From an uncultured Bacilli bacterium (GTDB lineage Bacteria > Bacillota_I > Bacilli_A > RF39 > UBA660): a stretch of 64,000 nt of DNA. The translations under genes and the position numbers were made by a program. The stretch covers positions 46,491 through 110,490 of the forward strand of contig CAKOKQ010000006.1 in NCBI GenBank assembly GCA_934095825.1. The letters are read 5' to 3'. The first letter of the stretch is position 1. Every line of letters begins with the position of its first letter. The notes beneath the pieces are model-generated. The model searched no databases. It saw only the letters and a list, made by a program, of their open reading frames with translations, and was not told the DNA's origin. This document shows positions 43,551 to 52,429 of this stretch, piece after piece.

Positions 43551-44858
43551 ATGCCAGCAAAAAAGAAAACAAAGACTAAAAACACTACAACTAAAACCGG
43601 AGTAAAAAAGACAACCAAGAAAGTAACTGCTAAATCTCCAGCCAAGAAAACAACTAAAACTAGTCTAAAAAAGACCGTAGAAAAAAAGACTATACCTAAA
43701 AAAAGTGTTAAAAAAGCATCTTCTACAAGTAAAAAGACTAAAAAAGATTTAGAACTTGTTAAGGATAACAAGAAGACTCTTAAAAATACAATTGAATTAC
43801 CTAAAACTAAAGAACAAGTAAGAATAGAAGAAGAAACTAAACAATTAAACTTAAAAAAAGAGTTAGAAAGTAAGTTAGCTTTAGAAGAAGACTTAGAAAA
43901 GACTCATGAATTAAGCCTAACCAAGACAATTAAACTTAAGAAAAAAAGTCATGCTAAAAATATTGCTAGAAATAAGACTAATGAATTTATAAAGAAAATA
44001 AAAAAGTTACAACGAAAGATAAAAATATATGGCATTGATAGTGTTATTCCAAAAAAGTATTTAACTACGGGAATAGTTGCTGTCCTAATAGTACTTATTT
44101 GTATAATGAGTATTAATTTAATTAAACCAGAGATTCAAAGTATTAATTTAGAGAATATTTCCAAAGAAATAGATCAATTAAAAACATTAAAATTTGAAAT
44201 AAGTAATACTAATAAAATAATTGATGAAAGCGAATCTTATAAAAGTACTTTAAAAGAGTATTATGAATATGACTTTAGTGATTTTGGCTTGCAAAGAAGC
44301 TGGTTAGATGAATTTAAGATATATTATCATGAAAAAAATAAACAACTATTTATGGTTTTTAAACCTAATCCTGATAAAACTAGTGATGTTACGAACGCTA
44401 TCGAAAAATTTTTGAAAATTAAAAAAATTACGGCTACTAAAGAAGAATATGATGGTTATATTTTCTATATAAGTAGTAATGATGATAAAAAAGTAATTAG
44501 TAAAATTAAACAAAGTCAAGTTAAAGTATTTGATATTTTACAAGAATTAAATAAAGAAGAAATTAAAGAAAAATACGGAATCGATAGTAATCTTTATAAA
44601 GAATATAAAGTAAAGACAGCGATGATTATAAAGTCTGATGTAACTGAGTACTTGTTATTTTATCCAAAGAATCAAGTAAGTGCTAAAGAAATAGAAAAAG
44701 CTATGGATAAATATTATCAAGAAAAAGAAGAAAAATGGGTTGGTAATGAAGAAAATTTAAATCTGATTAAAAATAGATATGCCGGTAATTATAATGGTTA
44801 TTTAGTTTATATTGTATCGAAAGATAATGATTTAGTATTACAATTATTAAGAAAATAA
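43551..44858 (+). CDS. Lys-rich tail membrane protein with tandem DUF4358-like domains
   Basis: In this 435-residue protein, residues 1-65 are almost only Lys, Thr, Ser and Ala in histone-H1-like repeats (KKTTKKVTAKSPAKKTTK). A charged helix follows, then one membrane helix (172-190, TTGIVAVLIVLICIMSINL). The outer part looks like two copies of a DUF4358-like domain: about 205-320 (FKIYYHEKNKQLFMVF...YIFYISS) and about 325-435 (TAMIIKSDVTEYLLFYPKN...YLVYIVSKDND). ATG 43551 is set by the gagtgggg RBS. The cytosolic tail could bind DNA, RNA or acidic phospholipid; this is inference from composition. Confidence 0.65.
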   Translation: MPAKKKTKTKNTTTKTGVKKTTKKVTAKSPAKKTTKTSLKKTVEKKTIPKKSVKKASSTSKKTKKDLELVKDNKKTLKNTIELPKTKEQVRIEEETKQLNLKKELESKLALEEDLEKTHELSLTKTIKLKKKSHAKNIARNKTNEFIKKIKKLQRKIKIYGIDSVIPKKYLTTGIVAVLIVLICIMSINLIKPEIQSINLENISKEIDQLKTLKFEISNTNKIIDESESYKSTLKEYYEYDFSDFGLQRSWLDEFKIYYHEKNKQLFMVFKPNPDKTSDVTNAIEKFLKIKKITATKEEYDGYIFYISSNDDKKVISKIKQSQVKVFDILQELNKEEIKEKYGIDSNLYKEYKVKTAMIIKSDVTEYLLFYPKNQVSAKEIEKAMDKYYQEKEEKWVGNEENLNLIKNRYAGNYNGYLVYIVSKDNDLVLQLLRK

Positions 44859-45002
44859 AAAATGGATTTTAGAAGATAATTTATGTCTTTTAAGGTCTAT
44901 TTTTTTTGAGACTTTAATGATACAATGTTTAGGATAAGTAAAGTAGGTGGGTATTTATTGATAAGAGAATTAAAAAAATAAAGTTTGAAAGGAAATAGTG
45001 TG

Positions 45003-47372
45003 GTGAAAAAAAGAAGTAAAGGCTTTTCGATTCCAGAACTTTTAGCAGTTATTGTAATAATTGGTGTTTTAATAACCATAGCATCATTTACTTATAATGG
45101 AATTAGTAAAAGCATGAAAGAAAGAGCTTATAATAATAAGCTAAATTTAATTAAAACAAAGTCAGTAGAATATGCTGCTGATAATAATATTAATAATGAA
45201 ACAATCAGTGTTGCTAAGTTGGTTATGGAAGGGTACTTAGATATAGAAAATGATACTGATAAAAATGAAAAAATAAGTAATCCTTTAGGTGGTTACTTAG
45301 ATTGTTATGAAATTAATATTAAAAGAGAAATAGATGATTATGATGTAGATGTTGATGCGGGTTCATCTTGTGATATTGCTAATCTAGATGTAGCGAGCGC
45401 CAAAATTAAAATCTATGCTTATGAATATGAAGAAAAAAATGGGAATGATGATATTAACTTAAATGATATTGGTAATAATAAGAATGTTAAATGGACTAAT
45501 AAAAACTTATATTTATTTATAGATCCTAATACTTTACCAGACAAGACTAATGTTAAGATTACTTGGGGACTTAGTAGTGATACTAAAGAAGGTAATTTGG
45601 CGGGAAATATTACGACTAATGAAACTTATGCTAATATTTATAAAGTAAAAACTTATTCCGTTTATAATACTGATATGGTCGTACAGATAGAAGCCAATAA
45701 AAGACAATATAGGCAGACTGTTAGTATTAAAATTGATAAAGAGATTCCAACTTTAACAATGGATACTAATTCTTCTTATGAAACATTAGATGAAAATACG
45801 AAAAGGGCCACTAAAGTAATAAACTTTAATGGTTCGGATGGTAGTGGTTCGGGGGTTGGTTATACAAAAGCTGATAGTAAAGTTGTGGGTTATTTCTTAA
45901 CTAATGATAGCAATTATACTCCTAATAAGAGTGATTTTGATATAGAAGTTTCTAATCATGCCAAGGCTGTTTATGAAAATGGAACTTACTATGGTTATGC
46001 TATTGATGCTGCGGGAAATATTTCTAAAGCCTCAACAATTAATATAACTAATGCGGAATATAATTTGCCTATTTGTATGTTACCAAAAGCTAATACAACC
46101 TGGACTAATAGAGATTATACTTATACTTATGGTTGTCAAGATAATAAAGGAACCGGGTGTGCAACTAGTCCCATATCTAAGACGGTATCAAATGATGCTC
46201 AAACTATTGGTGGCTTTTCATGGAATATTAGTGATAATGTCGGTAATACGGTGGCTTGTAAAATTGATTCCTTAACCGTTAAAGTTGATAAAACTGCTCC
46301 AACTTGCGAAATTGTCGTTGATTCAAGTAGTGCTAGAGGCCAAAATGGTTGGTATATTGGTGATGTTAGGTTAAATCTAAAAACTAATGATAATTTAAGT
46401 GGAGTTAGTGAGTATGGGATTACAACAAGTTCTAATGCTGAATATAATAATCAAAAGCAAGCTGTTTTAAATTATGATACAGATAGAAATGGTGTAACTT
46501 ATTATGGTTATGTAAAAGATAATGCCGGTAATACCAATACTTGTAAGTTAAATGTTAAGAGATTGACTCAAACGCCAAGTTGTTCAATTCAAGTGACATC
46601 AGGAACTAAAGGACCTAGCCATAATGAATGTAAATGGCAAGCTAACAGTAATAACAATAATAATAACAACAATAGTAATAGTTTTGTTGGGGGCTTGCTT
46701 GGTGGTTTGTTCGGCAATGATTGGAATTCTAGTGGTAGTATTGTTTGTCATGAAGTTGAAAATGAATGGTATTTGACTGATGTTACAGCGGAAATTACCT
46801 CAAATTCCCAATATGTAGTTAGTAAGACTATAAATGATAAGCCTAATAATTATACCATTAACTGGAGTACTGCTGGCGAGGCTTTAACGGGTAAAGTTAC
46901 TAACGAGGCTGGCTTAACTGGCAGTTGTAGTGGTCCAACTATAAAAAGAGAAACTGCTGATGCTCTAGATTATAAAACGACTGTCCATTCTGGTGAAACT
47001 TATGGTTGTGGCGTTCTTTGGCTTAATAAGTGTACCACGACAACTTTTGGAATGGAAATAACTAAATATCCCCCAAGTGGTGTTGCTTCCAAAGCACAAA
47101 GCTGGGATGGTGAAAGTTATGATTTAAGTGATTCTGTTTCTTTTGAATTGAAAGCTAAATCTAGTAAAACTATTTATCAACGAGTTTGTACTAATGCGGG
47201 AAACTGTGTTTATCATGGTGCTACAACTCAATCTAATGCTTGTGGAGCGGCTGAAAATCTCGCTGTTAAAGCTGGAGTTGGTATTATAGGTGGCGGCTTT
47301 GCTATTGCCTTACTTGGCCCTGTTATTGGGGGCATTGCAGCTATTCTTGGTATTATTTTTGCCTCATGTTAA
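45003..47372 (+). CDS. Giant prepilin-like surface protein with Ig-like domains
   Basis: This 789-residue protein begins with a class-III prepilin signal (KGFSIPELLAVIVIIGVLI, Glu at +5), then a pilin-like helix and short domain to about residue 125. Several Ig-like beta domains follow (KIDKEIPTLTMDTNSSY; VDKTAPTCEIVVDSSS; GQNGWYIGDV), then an Asn-rich linker and paired cysteines. Unusually it ends with a glycine-zipper hydrophobic stretch (VKAGVGIIGGGFAIALLGPV and on to FASC). Normal pilins are 130-200 residues. GTG 45003 is chosen for spacing to gaaaggaaat. It is a paralogue of 52430. Confidence 0.78.
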   Translation: MKKRSKGFSIPELLAVIVIIGVLITIASFTYNGISKSMKERAYNNKLNLIKTKSVEYAADNNINNETISVAKLVMEGYLDIENDTDKNEKISNPLGGYLDCYEINIKREIDDYDVDVDAGSSCDIANLDVASAKIKIYAYEYEEKNGNDDINLNDIGNNKNVKWTNKNLYLFIDPNTLPDKTNVKITWGLSSDTKEGNLAGNITTNETYANIYKVKTYSVYNTDMVVQIEANKRQYRQTVSIKIDKEIPTLTMDTNSSYETLDENTKRATKVINFNGSDGSGSGVGYTKADSKVVGYFLTNDSNYTPNKSDFDIEVSNHAKAVYENGTYYGYAIDAAGNISKASTINITNAEYNLPICMLPKANTTWTNRDYTYTYGCQDNKGTGCATSPISKTVSNDAQTIGGFSWNISDNVGNTVACKIDSLTVKVDKTAPTCEIVVDSSSARGQNGWYIGDVRLNLKTNDNLSGVSEYGITTSSNAEYNNQKQAVLNYDTDRNGVTYYGYVKDNAGNTNTCKLNVKRLTQTPSCSIQVTSGTKGPSHNECKWQANSNNNNNNNNSNSFVGGLLGGLFGNDWNSSGSIVCHEVENEWYLTDVTAEITSNSQYVVSKTINDKPNNYTINWSTAGEALTGKVTNEAGLTGSCSGPTIKRETADALDYKTTVHSGETYGCGVLWLNKCTTTTFGMEITKYPPSGVASKAQSWDGESYDLSDSVSFELKAKSSKTIYQRVCTNAGNCVYHGATTQSNACGAAENLAVKAGVGIIGGGFAIALLGPVIGGIAAILGIIFASC

Positions 47373-47391
47373 AAAATATAGAAAGGGTATA

Positions 47392-47424
47392 TTCATCTTA
47401 AAGGCTTTATGTCTTTAAGATGAA
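47392..47424 (+). other. Perfect 12-bp hairpin between genes
   Basis: ttcatcttaaag / ctttaagatgaa around a 9-base loop, without a T run. It lies 18 bases before ATG 47443, where no good RBS is seen, so it may act in the leader of that gene. Confidence 0.5.
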
Positions 47425-47442
47425 ATTTATTATAAATAATTA

Positions 47443-48744
47443 ATGAAAAAAAATAAAAAAATAACTATTAGTATTATTTGTTTAGCTTGTCTTCTTCTTA
47501 GTATTTTAATTATTAATTTATTTACAGATAAAACTAAAATATTTAAAACCACGGTAAGTAATTTAAATACAAAAATAATAGAAGGTTTAGATAAAAATAA
47601 TATTGATTTCTTAAATTTTAAGGAACCAACTAATTTAAATTTAATCTTAAATAAACCAGGTAATACTACTGATAAATTAACTTTAAATGGTAATATAGAT
47701 AAAGAAAATAATTTATTAAATATAAAAGCTAATTATAATAATTATGATTTAGGTTTATATAAAGAACAAAGTAAAATCTATTTGAAATCAGATAGCATCT
47801 TAGATAAAGTTTATAATTTAAACTTAAATATAGATTCAGGTTGTAAAAATAATTGTAGTACTACTTTAGATGATTATATTAATCTATTAACTTCTAACTT
47901 TAATTATGATACTAATACATTTAAGACTATAGTTAATGGATTATCTAAAGAAATGAATAAATCTTTTAAAAATCGTTATGCTTCTAAAAGTAAAGAAAAT
48001 ATTACTGTAGCAGATAAAGATATTAAAGCTACTAAATATTCTTATAAAATAAATAATAAGTCATTAAAAGTATTAATTAATAATATTGATAAGAATAAAG
48101 ATTTAAAGGATAATTTATTTAACTTATTTGGGGAGTATTTTAAACAAGATGGAATAACTAAAGATAATTTTAAAGATTTAGTAGATAATATTAGTGGTGA
48201 AGGTACATTTAATATTTATTTAGATAATAATAAAATAGTATTAATTACGATTAATCTAGGTAATACCGTAACTATTCGTTTAGAATTTAATGATAATATT
48301 ATTAATTTTGAATTATATAACAATGGTAATTCTGTTAAGCTTACTGGTAGTGCCAATTTAGATAAAGAAACCTATTTGGTAAATATTTATAGTTTAGATA
48401 ATTTAGTTTTAGAAACTACCTTTAGTAATAGTGATAATCTAAATTTAGATGTTACACTACATCATGAAGATAAGGTATATCCTATTAATATAACTAATAA
48501 ATCTAATAAAGATGGTAATAAGACTAGTGGAGTATTTGCTTTTAAATATAAGACTTATAATTATGAAGTTAATTATACTATTGAAGAAAATGTTAATATA
48601 ACTAGTAATAACTTTAGTAATGTAGAAGATATTACTAAGATAACAGATATTGATATATCTAAGTTAGATAAAGCCTTAGAAGAGATTATTAAATCAGATT
48701 TAATAAAGAGTATGATAGATTTATATAATGAAATAATTGGTTAA
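47443..48744 (+). CDS. Anchored extracytoplasmic protein, unknown
   Basis: This 433-residue protein has an N-terminal membrane segment (ITISIICLACLLLSILIINL, 7-26), then a long Asn/Lys/Asp-rich beta-strand region with repeated short strand pairs (LTLNGNIDKENNLLNIKANY; TFNIYLDNNKIVLITINLG; SGVFAFKYKTYNYEVNYTI). The pattern resembles beta-sandwich lipid- or polymer-binding proteins, but I do not recognise the family. Only one cysteine pair (CKNNC) is present. It follows the giant prepilin and ends at a terminator before element 7. Confidence 0.6.
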   Translation: MKKNKKITISIICLACLLLSILIINLFTDKTKIFKTTVSNLNTKIIEGLDKNNIDFLNFKEPTNLNLILNKPGNTTDKLTLNGNIDKENNLLNIKANYNNYDLGLYKEQSKIYLKSDSILDKVYNLNLNIDSGCKNNCSTTLDDYINLLTSNFNYDTNTFKTIVNGLSKEMNKSFKNRYASKSKENITVADKDIKATKYSYKINNKSLKVLINNIDKNKDLKDNLFNLFGEYFKQDGITKDNFKDLVDNISGEGTFNIYLDNNKIVLITINLGNTVTIRLEFNDNIINFELYNNGNSVKLTGSANLDKETYLVNIYSLDNLVLETTFSNSDNLNLDVTLHHEDKVYPINITNKSNKDGNKTSGVFAFKYKTYNYEVNYTIEENVNITSNNFSNVEDITKITDIDISKLDKALEEIIKSDLIKSMIDLYNEIIG

Positions 48745-48751
48745 TAATTTA

Positions 48752-48785
48752 TGAACTGTTAGATAATATTTCTAGCAGTTTTATT
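48752..48785 (+). terminator. Rho-independent terminator
   Basis: Stem aactgttaga/tctagcagtt with TTTTATT. An almost identical stem recurs at 57091. Confidence 0.65.
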
Positions 48786-48820
48786 ATGGGTAAAAGATAG
48801 GCGCTTTTGAGTATTAAAAA

Positions 48821-49110
48821 TTCATAGAGGTTAAAACTCTATGAAAGCTAAAATATGTGCCTTATTCTTAATTTATAGTATAAATATACCATATAAATGC
48901 GTTAAATGCTAGATAAAAATATTGCTTAACAAAGTTTTTTGTGGTCAATTTTCTAGTCAATTTAATTTGCTTTAATTATAGGTGGATACTGGCTTTGAGT
49001 ACTAATCAATAGTCAAAAATTTATGATTTTATTATGGTCAAATTTGTGGTCAAATAGCCATTGAGGCCAGTATTCACCTAGGCCTTTCATAGAGTTTTAA
49101 CCTCTATGAA
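48821..49110 (+). promoter_or_regulatory. Invertible promoter element 7 (predicted OFF)
   Basis: Left site 48821-48845 (centre gttaaaa) and right site 49086-49110 (centre ttttaac) are exact reverse complements. The minus-strand promoter has -10 TATACT at 48877-48882 and -35 TTAACG at 48900-48905, spacer 17, facing away from 49191. The centre is the same as elements 2 and 6, although the interior is more diverged from them than they are from each other. Confidence 0.85.
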
Positions 49111-49190
49111 AAGTGTAAACTTTATGTAAAGACATTGCTCGACAAAATATTCTTAAATTTAAACTTATGATGGTGTTGGAGTGTGTTCAG

Positions 49191-50405
49191 ATGAAAAAAT
49201 TTAATAAAGATAAATATTTAAGAAAGATTAAAGTTAGAAGATGGTTGCAAAATTATTCAAAGTATCTTTATTTGGGGTTGTCTTGTATTTTAGTTTGTGT
49301 ACTAGGAATTTATTTTACTTTTTCGAAGTTCTTTGTATCTAAGGAAGAAGAAGTTGTAAGAACAACAGTAGCACCTTTTATAGCTGGTGATGTTGTAATT
49401 ACTGCTTATATAAATAATGAATATTCACAAACTGTACCTGGTAAGGATGATGGTTATGTAGTAGATAAAGTAGTATGTGATAATGATGCGGTAGGTAAAT
49501 GGAATGATGACAAATGGGGTTTACTTACTACAAATATAAGTAAAAGAACAAAATGTAATATTTACTTCAAAAAATATTCAAACACTTATAAAATAATAGA
49601 ACTTGCTCAAAATGATACAGTAAATTTTGCAAGTGATGATCCTGATAATAATATAAGATATATAGGAGCAAATCCAGATAATTATATATATTTTAATTGT
49701 AGTGATTATTCTAATCAATCAGATAGTACTTGTGAAAAGTGGCGTATTATAGGAGTATTTAATAATATAACTAAGTCGGATGGGACCAAAGAAAATTTAT
49801 TAAAAATAATAAAAGATCAAAGCATCGGAACTATGGCTTGGGATACAAATAATATTAATGATTGGAGCGCATCAACTTTGCAACAGTATTTAAACAATGG
49901 GGATTATTATAATACTACTTTAAAAAATGATAATACTAGAAATTCCATAGAGAATGCTGTTTGGAATTTGGGGGGCAATAATAATCTTTACAATACTCCT
50001 AACTTGTTATATGAAAGAGAGAGAGGTTCAAGTGTTTATAGCGGTAGATCTATAACATGGACTGGAAAAATAAGCCTACTTTATTCAAGCGATTATGCTT
50101 ATGCGACTGCTGGTGGTTCAACATATAATAGATCAACCTGTTTGATTAAGGAAATGTATTATTGGAATAATTTTGGCGATTGTTATAAAAATAATTATTT
50201 ATATAAAGGAATTAATGAATGGACTTTAACTCATGATTCTGCATATGCTAATGGTGTTTATTTTATTGAGGCTAGAGGTCTAGAAAGCAATTTTAATGCC
50301 GATGTTGTTATTAGATTTCGTCCATCATTGTTTTTGAAATCTAATATCTATATAATGGCTGGTACAGGTTCTAGTAGTAACCCTTATCAGTTAAAAATCG
50401 ATTAA
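49191..50405 (+). CDS. Membrane-anchored lectin-like surface protein
   Basis: This 404-residue protein has the basic tail and single helix anchor (YLYLGLSCILVCVLGIYFTFS), the two-cysteine domain (KVVCDND...RTKCNIYF), then the module YIGANPDNYIYFNCSDYSNQ, CEKWRIIGVFNNI and a variable end closing RPSLFLKSNIYIM. It thus combines the anchor of the GLUG family with the C-terminus of 16240/35938. ATG 49191 is used because ggagtgtg lies just ahead. It is the sole gene behind element 7; a strong terminator follows. Confidence 0.75.
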   Translation: MKKFNKDKYLRKIKVRRWLQNYSKYLYLGLSCILVCVLGIYFTFSKFFVSKEEEVVRTTVAPFIAGDVVITAYINNEYSQTVPGKDDGYVVDKVVCDNDAVGKWNDDKWGLLTTNISKRTKCNIYFKKYSNTYKIIELAQNDTVNFASDDPDNNIRYIGANPDNYIYFNCSDYSNQSDSTCEKWRIIGVFNNITKSDGTKENLLKIIKDQSIGTMAWDTNNINDWSASTLQQYLNNGDYYNTTLKNDNTRNSIENAVWNLGGNNNLYNTPNLLYERERGSSVYSGRSITWTGKISLLYSSDYAYATAGGSTYNRSTCLIKEMYYWNNFGDCYKNNYLYKGINEWTLTHDSAYANGVYFIEARGLESNFNADVVIRFRPSLFLKSNIYIMAGTGSSSNPYQLKID

Positions 50406-50443
50406 AAAGAGCTGAACAATTTATATCAAAGTTCAGCTTTTTT
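50405..50443. terminator. Strong Rho-independent terminator
   Basis: Stem aaaagagctgaac/gttcagctttttt, T run on the plus side and A run on the minus side. Confidence 0.8.
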
Positions 50444-50490
50444 AATGGTGTTTTTCTTGAAAAGCAAATATCGCTTTTAAATTGTAAAAT

Positions 50491-50779
50491 TCATAGAGCA
50501 TAAAACTCTATGAAAGCGAAAATCCATACCTTATTCTTAATTTATAGTATAAATATACCATATAAATAAGCTAAATACTAGCTAAAAATAATTCTTTATA
50601 ATGTTTTTTATAGTCAAATTTCTAGTCAGTTAAAATCAAAATAAATTGAGGTAATTACTGGGATTAAAGCCTAATAGGTAGTCATAATATTTTGATTTTA
50701 TTCTGGTCAAATTTGTGGTCAAATTACAATTGAAGCCAGTATTCACCTAGGCCTTTCATAGAGTTTTATGCTCTATGAA
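50491..50779 (+). promoter_or_regulatory. Invertible promoter element 8 (predicted OFF)
   Basis: Left site 50491-50515 (centre cataaaa) and right site 50755-50779 (centre ttttatg) are exact reverse complements. The minus-strand promoter has -10 TATACT at 50546-50551 and -35 TTAGCT at 50569-50574, spacer 17, facing away from 50861. The centre differs from element 7 by one base (cataaaa against gttaaaa allowing the shift), so it is private to this element. Confidence 0.85.
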
Positions 50780-50860
50780 AAGTGTAAAGCCTATGTAAAT
50801 ATAATCTGTAACTATTATTATTCTTGATTTTATTATGTGATATTGGAGATGTGAATATTA

Positions 50861-52219
50861 ATGAAAAGATTTGATAAAGATAGATATTTAAAAAAATTGA
50901 AATTAAAGAGGTTCTTTCAAAACTATTCAAAGTATTTATATTTAGGTTTATCTTGCTTTTTAGTTTGTGTGTTAGAAATTTATTTTGCTTTTTCTAAATT
51001 CTTTGTATCAAGGGAAGAAGAAGTTGTAAAAACAACCGTAGGTAATTTTATTTATGGTGATATTGTAATAGGAGCTTATATTGATGGCGAATATTCTAGT
51101 ACAATTCCAGGTAAGAATGATGGTTATGTAGTAGAAAAGATTGCATGTGATAATGATACAATTGGTGAATGGAATTATGAAAAATGGGGACTTTTAACAA
51201 CCAATATGACCAATAGAACCAAGTGTAATGTTTATTTTAAAAAGGGAATAAAAATAGCTGAAAAATTAGATTTTTTAGATACGACAGGTAAATGTCCAAC
51301 TATTAATGATGATGGAACTTCATACATAACAACTTCTGAATCAGAAAACTCTTTATTATGTAGTGCCCCGGATGTTTATGGTACTAGTTATTATTATAGG
51401 GGAAATGTAACAAATAATTATGTGAAATTTGCGGGAATTTATTGGCGTATAATTAGAGTTAATGGTGATGGTTCCATAAGAATGATATATGATGGAACAG
51501 TAGCCCATGCCAATGGCGAGGCCAGTGATGACAGGATAATTGGTCAAAGTGCTTTTAATGATAAGGATGATGATAATGCTTATATAGGTTATATGTATGG
51601 TACTCCTGGCTCCTCAACTTATAAAGAAACGCATGCAAATATAAATGATTCTACTTTAAAAAAATACATTGATACATGGTATAAAAATAATGTTAAAGGA
51701 ACTAGTTATGAAAAATATATAGTTGATAATATTTTTTGTGATGATAGAAGCGTAAGTAGTAATAAAGAATATCCTAACTTGGGATATGGAAGTTCTCGAA
51801 CGACTTATCGTTGGTATTATGGAACCGGATATAATCCAAATAATGAAAATTTATATGTAGGTTTTAATTGTTGGCAACAAAATGATGCTTTTACTGTAAA
51901 TGATACAATAAACGGAAACGGTGCTTTAACTTATCCTATTGGAGCCATTACTCCTGATGAAACTATTTTTGCTGGTGGTTGGAGTGAAGATAATTTAGGG
52001 TATTATTTATATTCAGGAGTTAATTATTGGGCTTTGGGTGCTGACAATGCTAATATTTATACAGCTAATATTGGCGTTTATAATACAGGAATGGCAAGAA
52101 GAGCCCGATATGTTATAGATATTGTTGGAGTAAAGCCTGTTATTAATATTCAAAGTACAGTTTTAAAAGATGGCGATGGTACTATGAATAATCCATATAG
52201 ATTATCTGTTGATTCTTAA
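50861..52219 (+). CDS. Membrane-anchored lectin-like surface protein
   Basis: This 452-residue protein has a basic tail and helix anchor (YLYLGLSCFLVCVLEIYFAFS), the two-cysteine domain (KIACDND...RTKCNVYF), then the lectin-like module with TTGKCPTINDDGTSYITTSE, SYYYRGNVTNNYVKFAGIYW, RVNGDGSIRMIYDGT and a variable end (YWALGADNANIYTANIG) closing KPVINIQS. The module is nearest to 32231. It is the sole gene behind element 8 and is followed by a terminator. Confidence 0.75.
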   Translation: MKRFDKDRYLKKLKLKRFFQNYSKYLYLGLSCFLVCVLEIYFAFSKFFVSREEEVVKTTVGNFIYGDIVIGAYIDGEYSSTIPGKNDGYVVEKIACDNDTIGEWNYEKWGLLTTNMTNRTKCNVYFKKGIKIAEKLDFLDTTGKCPTINDDGTSYITTSESENSLLCSAPDVYGTSYYYRGNVTNNYVKFAGIYWRIIRVNGDGSIRMIYDGTVAHANGEASDDRIIGQSAFNDKDDDNAYIGYMYGTPGSSTYKETHANINDSTLKKYIDTWYKNNVKGTSYEKYIVDNIFCDDRSVSSNKEYPNLGYGSSRTTYRWYYGTGYNPNNENLYVGFNCWQQNDAFTVNDTINGNGALTYPIGAITPDETIFAGGWSEDNLGYYLYSGVNYWALGADNANIYTANIGVYNTGMARRARYVIDIVGVKPVINIQSTVLKDGDGTMNNPYRLSVDS

Positions 52220-52248
52220 AATTCAGTATATTTACTGGATTTTATTTT
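52219..52248 (+). terminator. Rho-independent terminator
   Basis: Short stem aaattcagta/tactggattt (one wobble) followed by TTTTATTTTT. A possible extended -10 (TGT-TAAAAT, 52349-52354) for the next gene lies downstream. Confidence 0.5.
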
Positions 52249-52429
52249 TGACTTAATTCGATTTAACATCTGATAAATTTATTATTATAATTATGATGTT
52301 TCCTGTTAAACTTGAAAATAAAATTGATAAATTCATATTAATGTATGTTAAAATATATATGTATTAAAATAGGGTAGAAAAGTTTTAATACTAAGATAAT
52401 TATAGTAAAAAATAAAGAAAGGATTGGAA

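Noticed and set aside
43484..43771. Minus-strand hydrophobic open frame opposite the Lys-rich tail.
   Set aside because: Complement of AAG/AAA/ACT codons gives artificial Phe/Leu/Val runs; no RBS or promoter.
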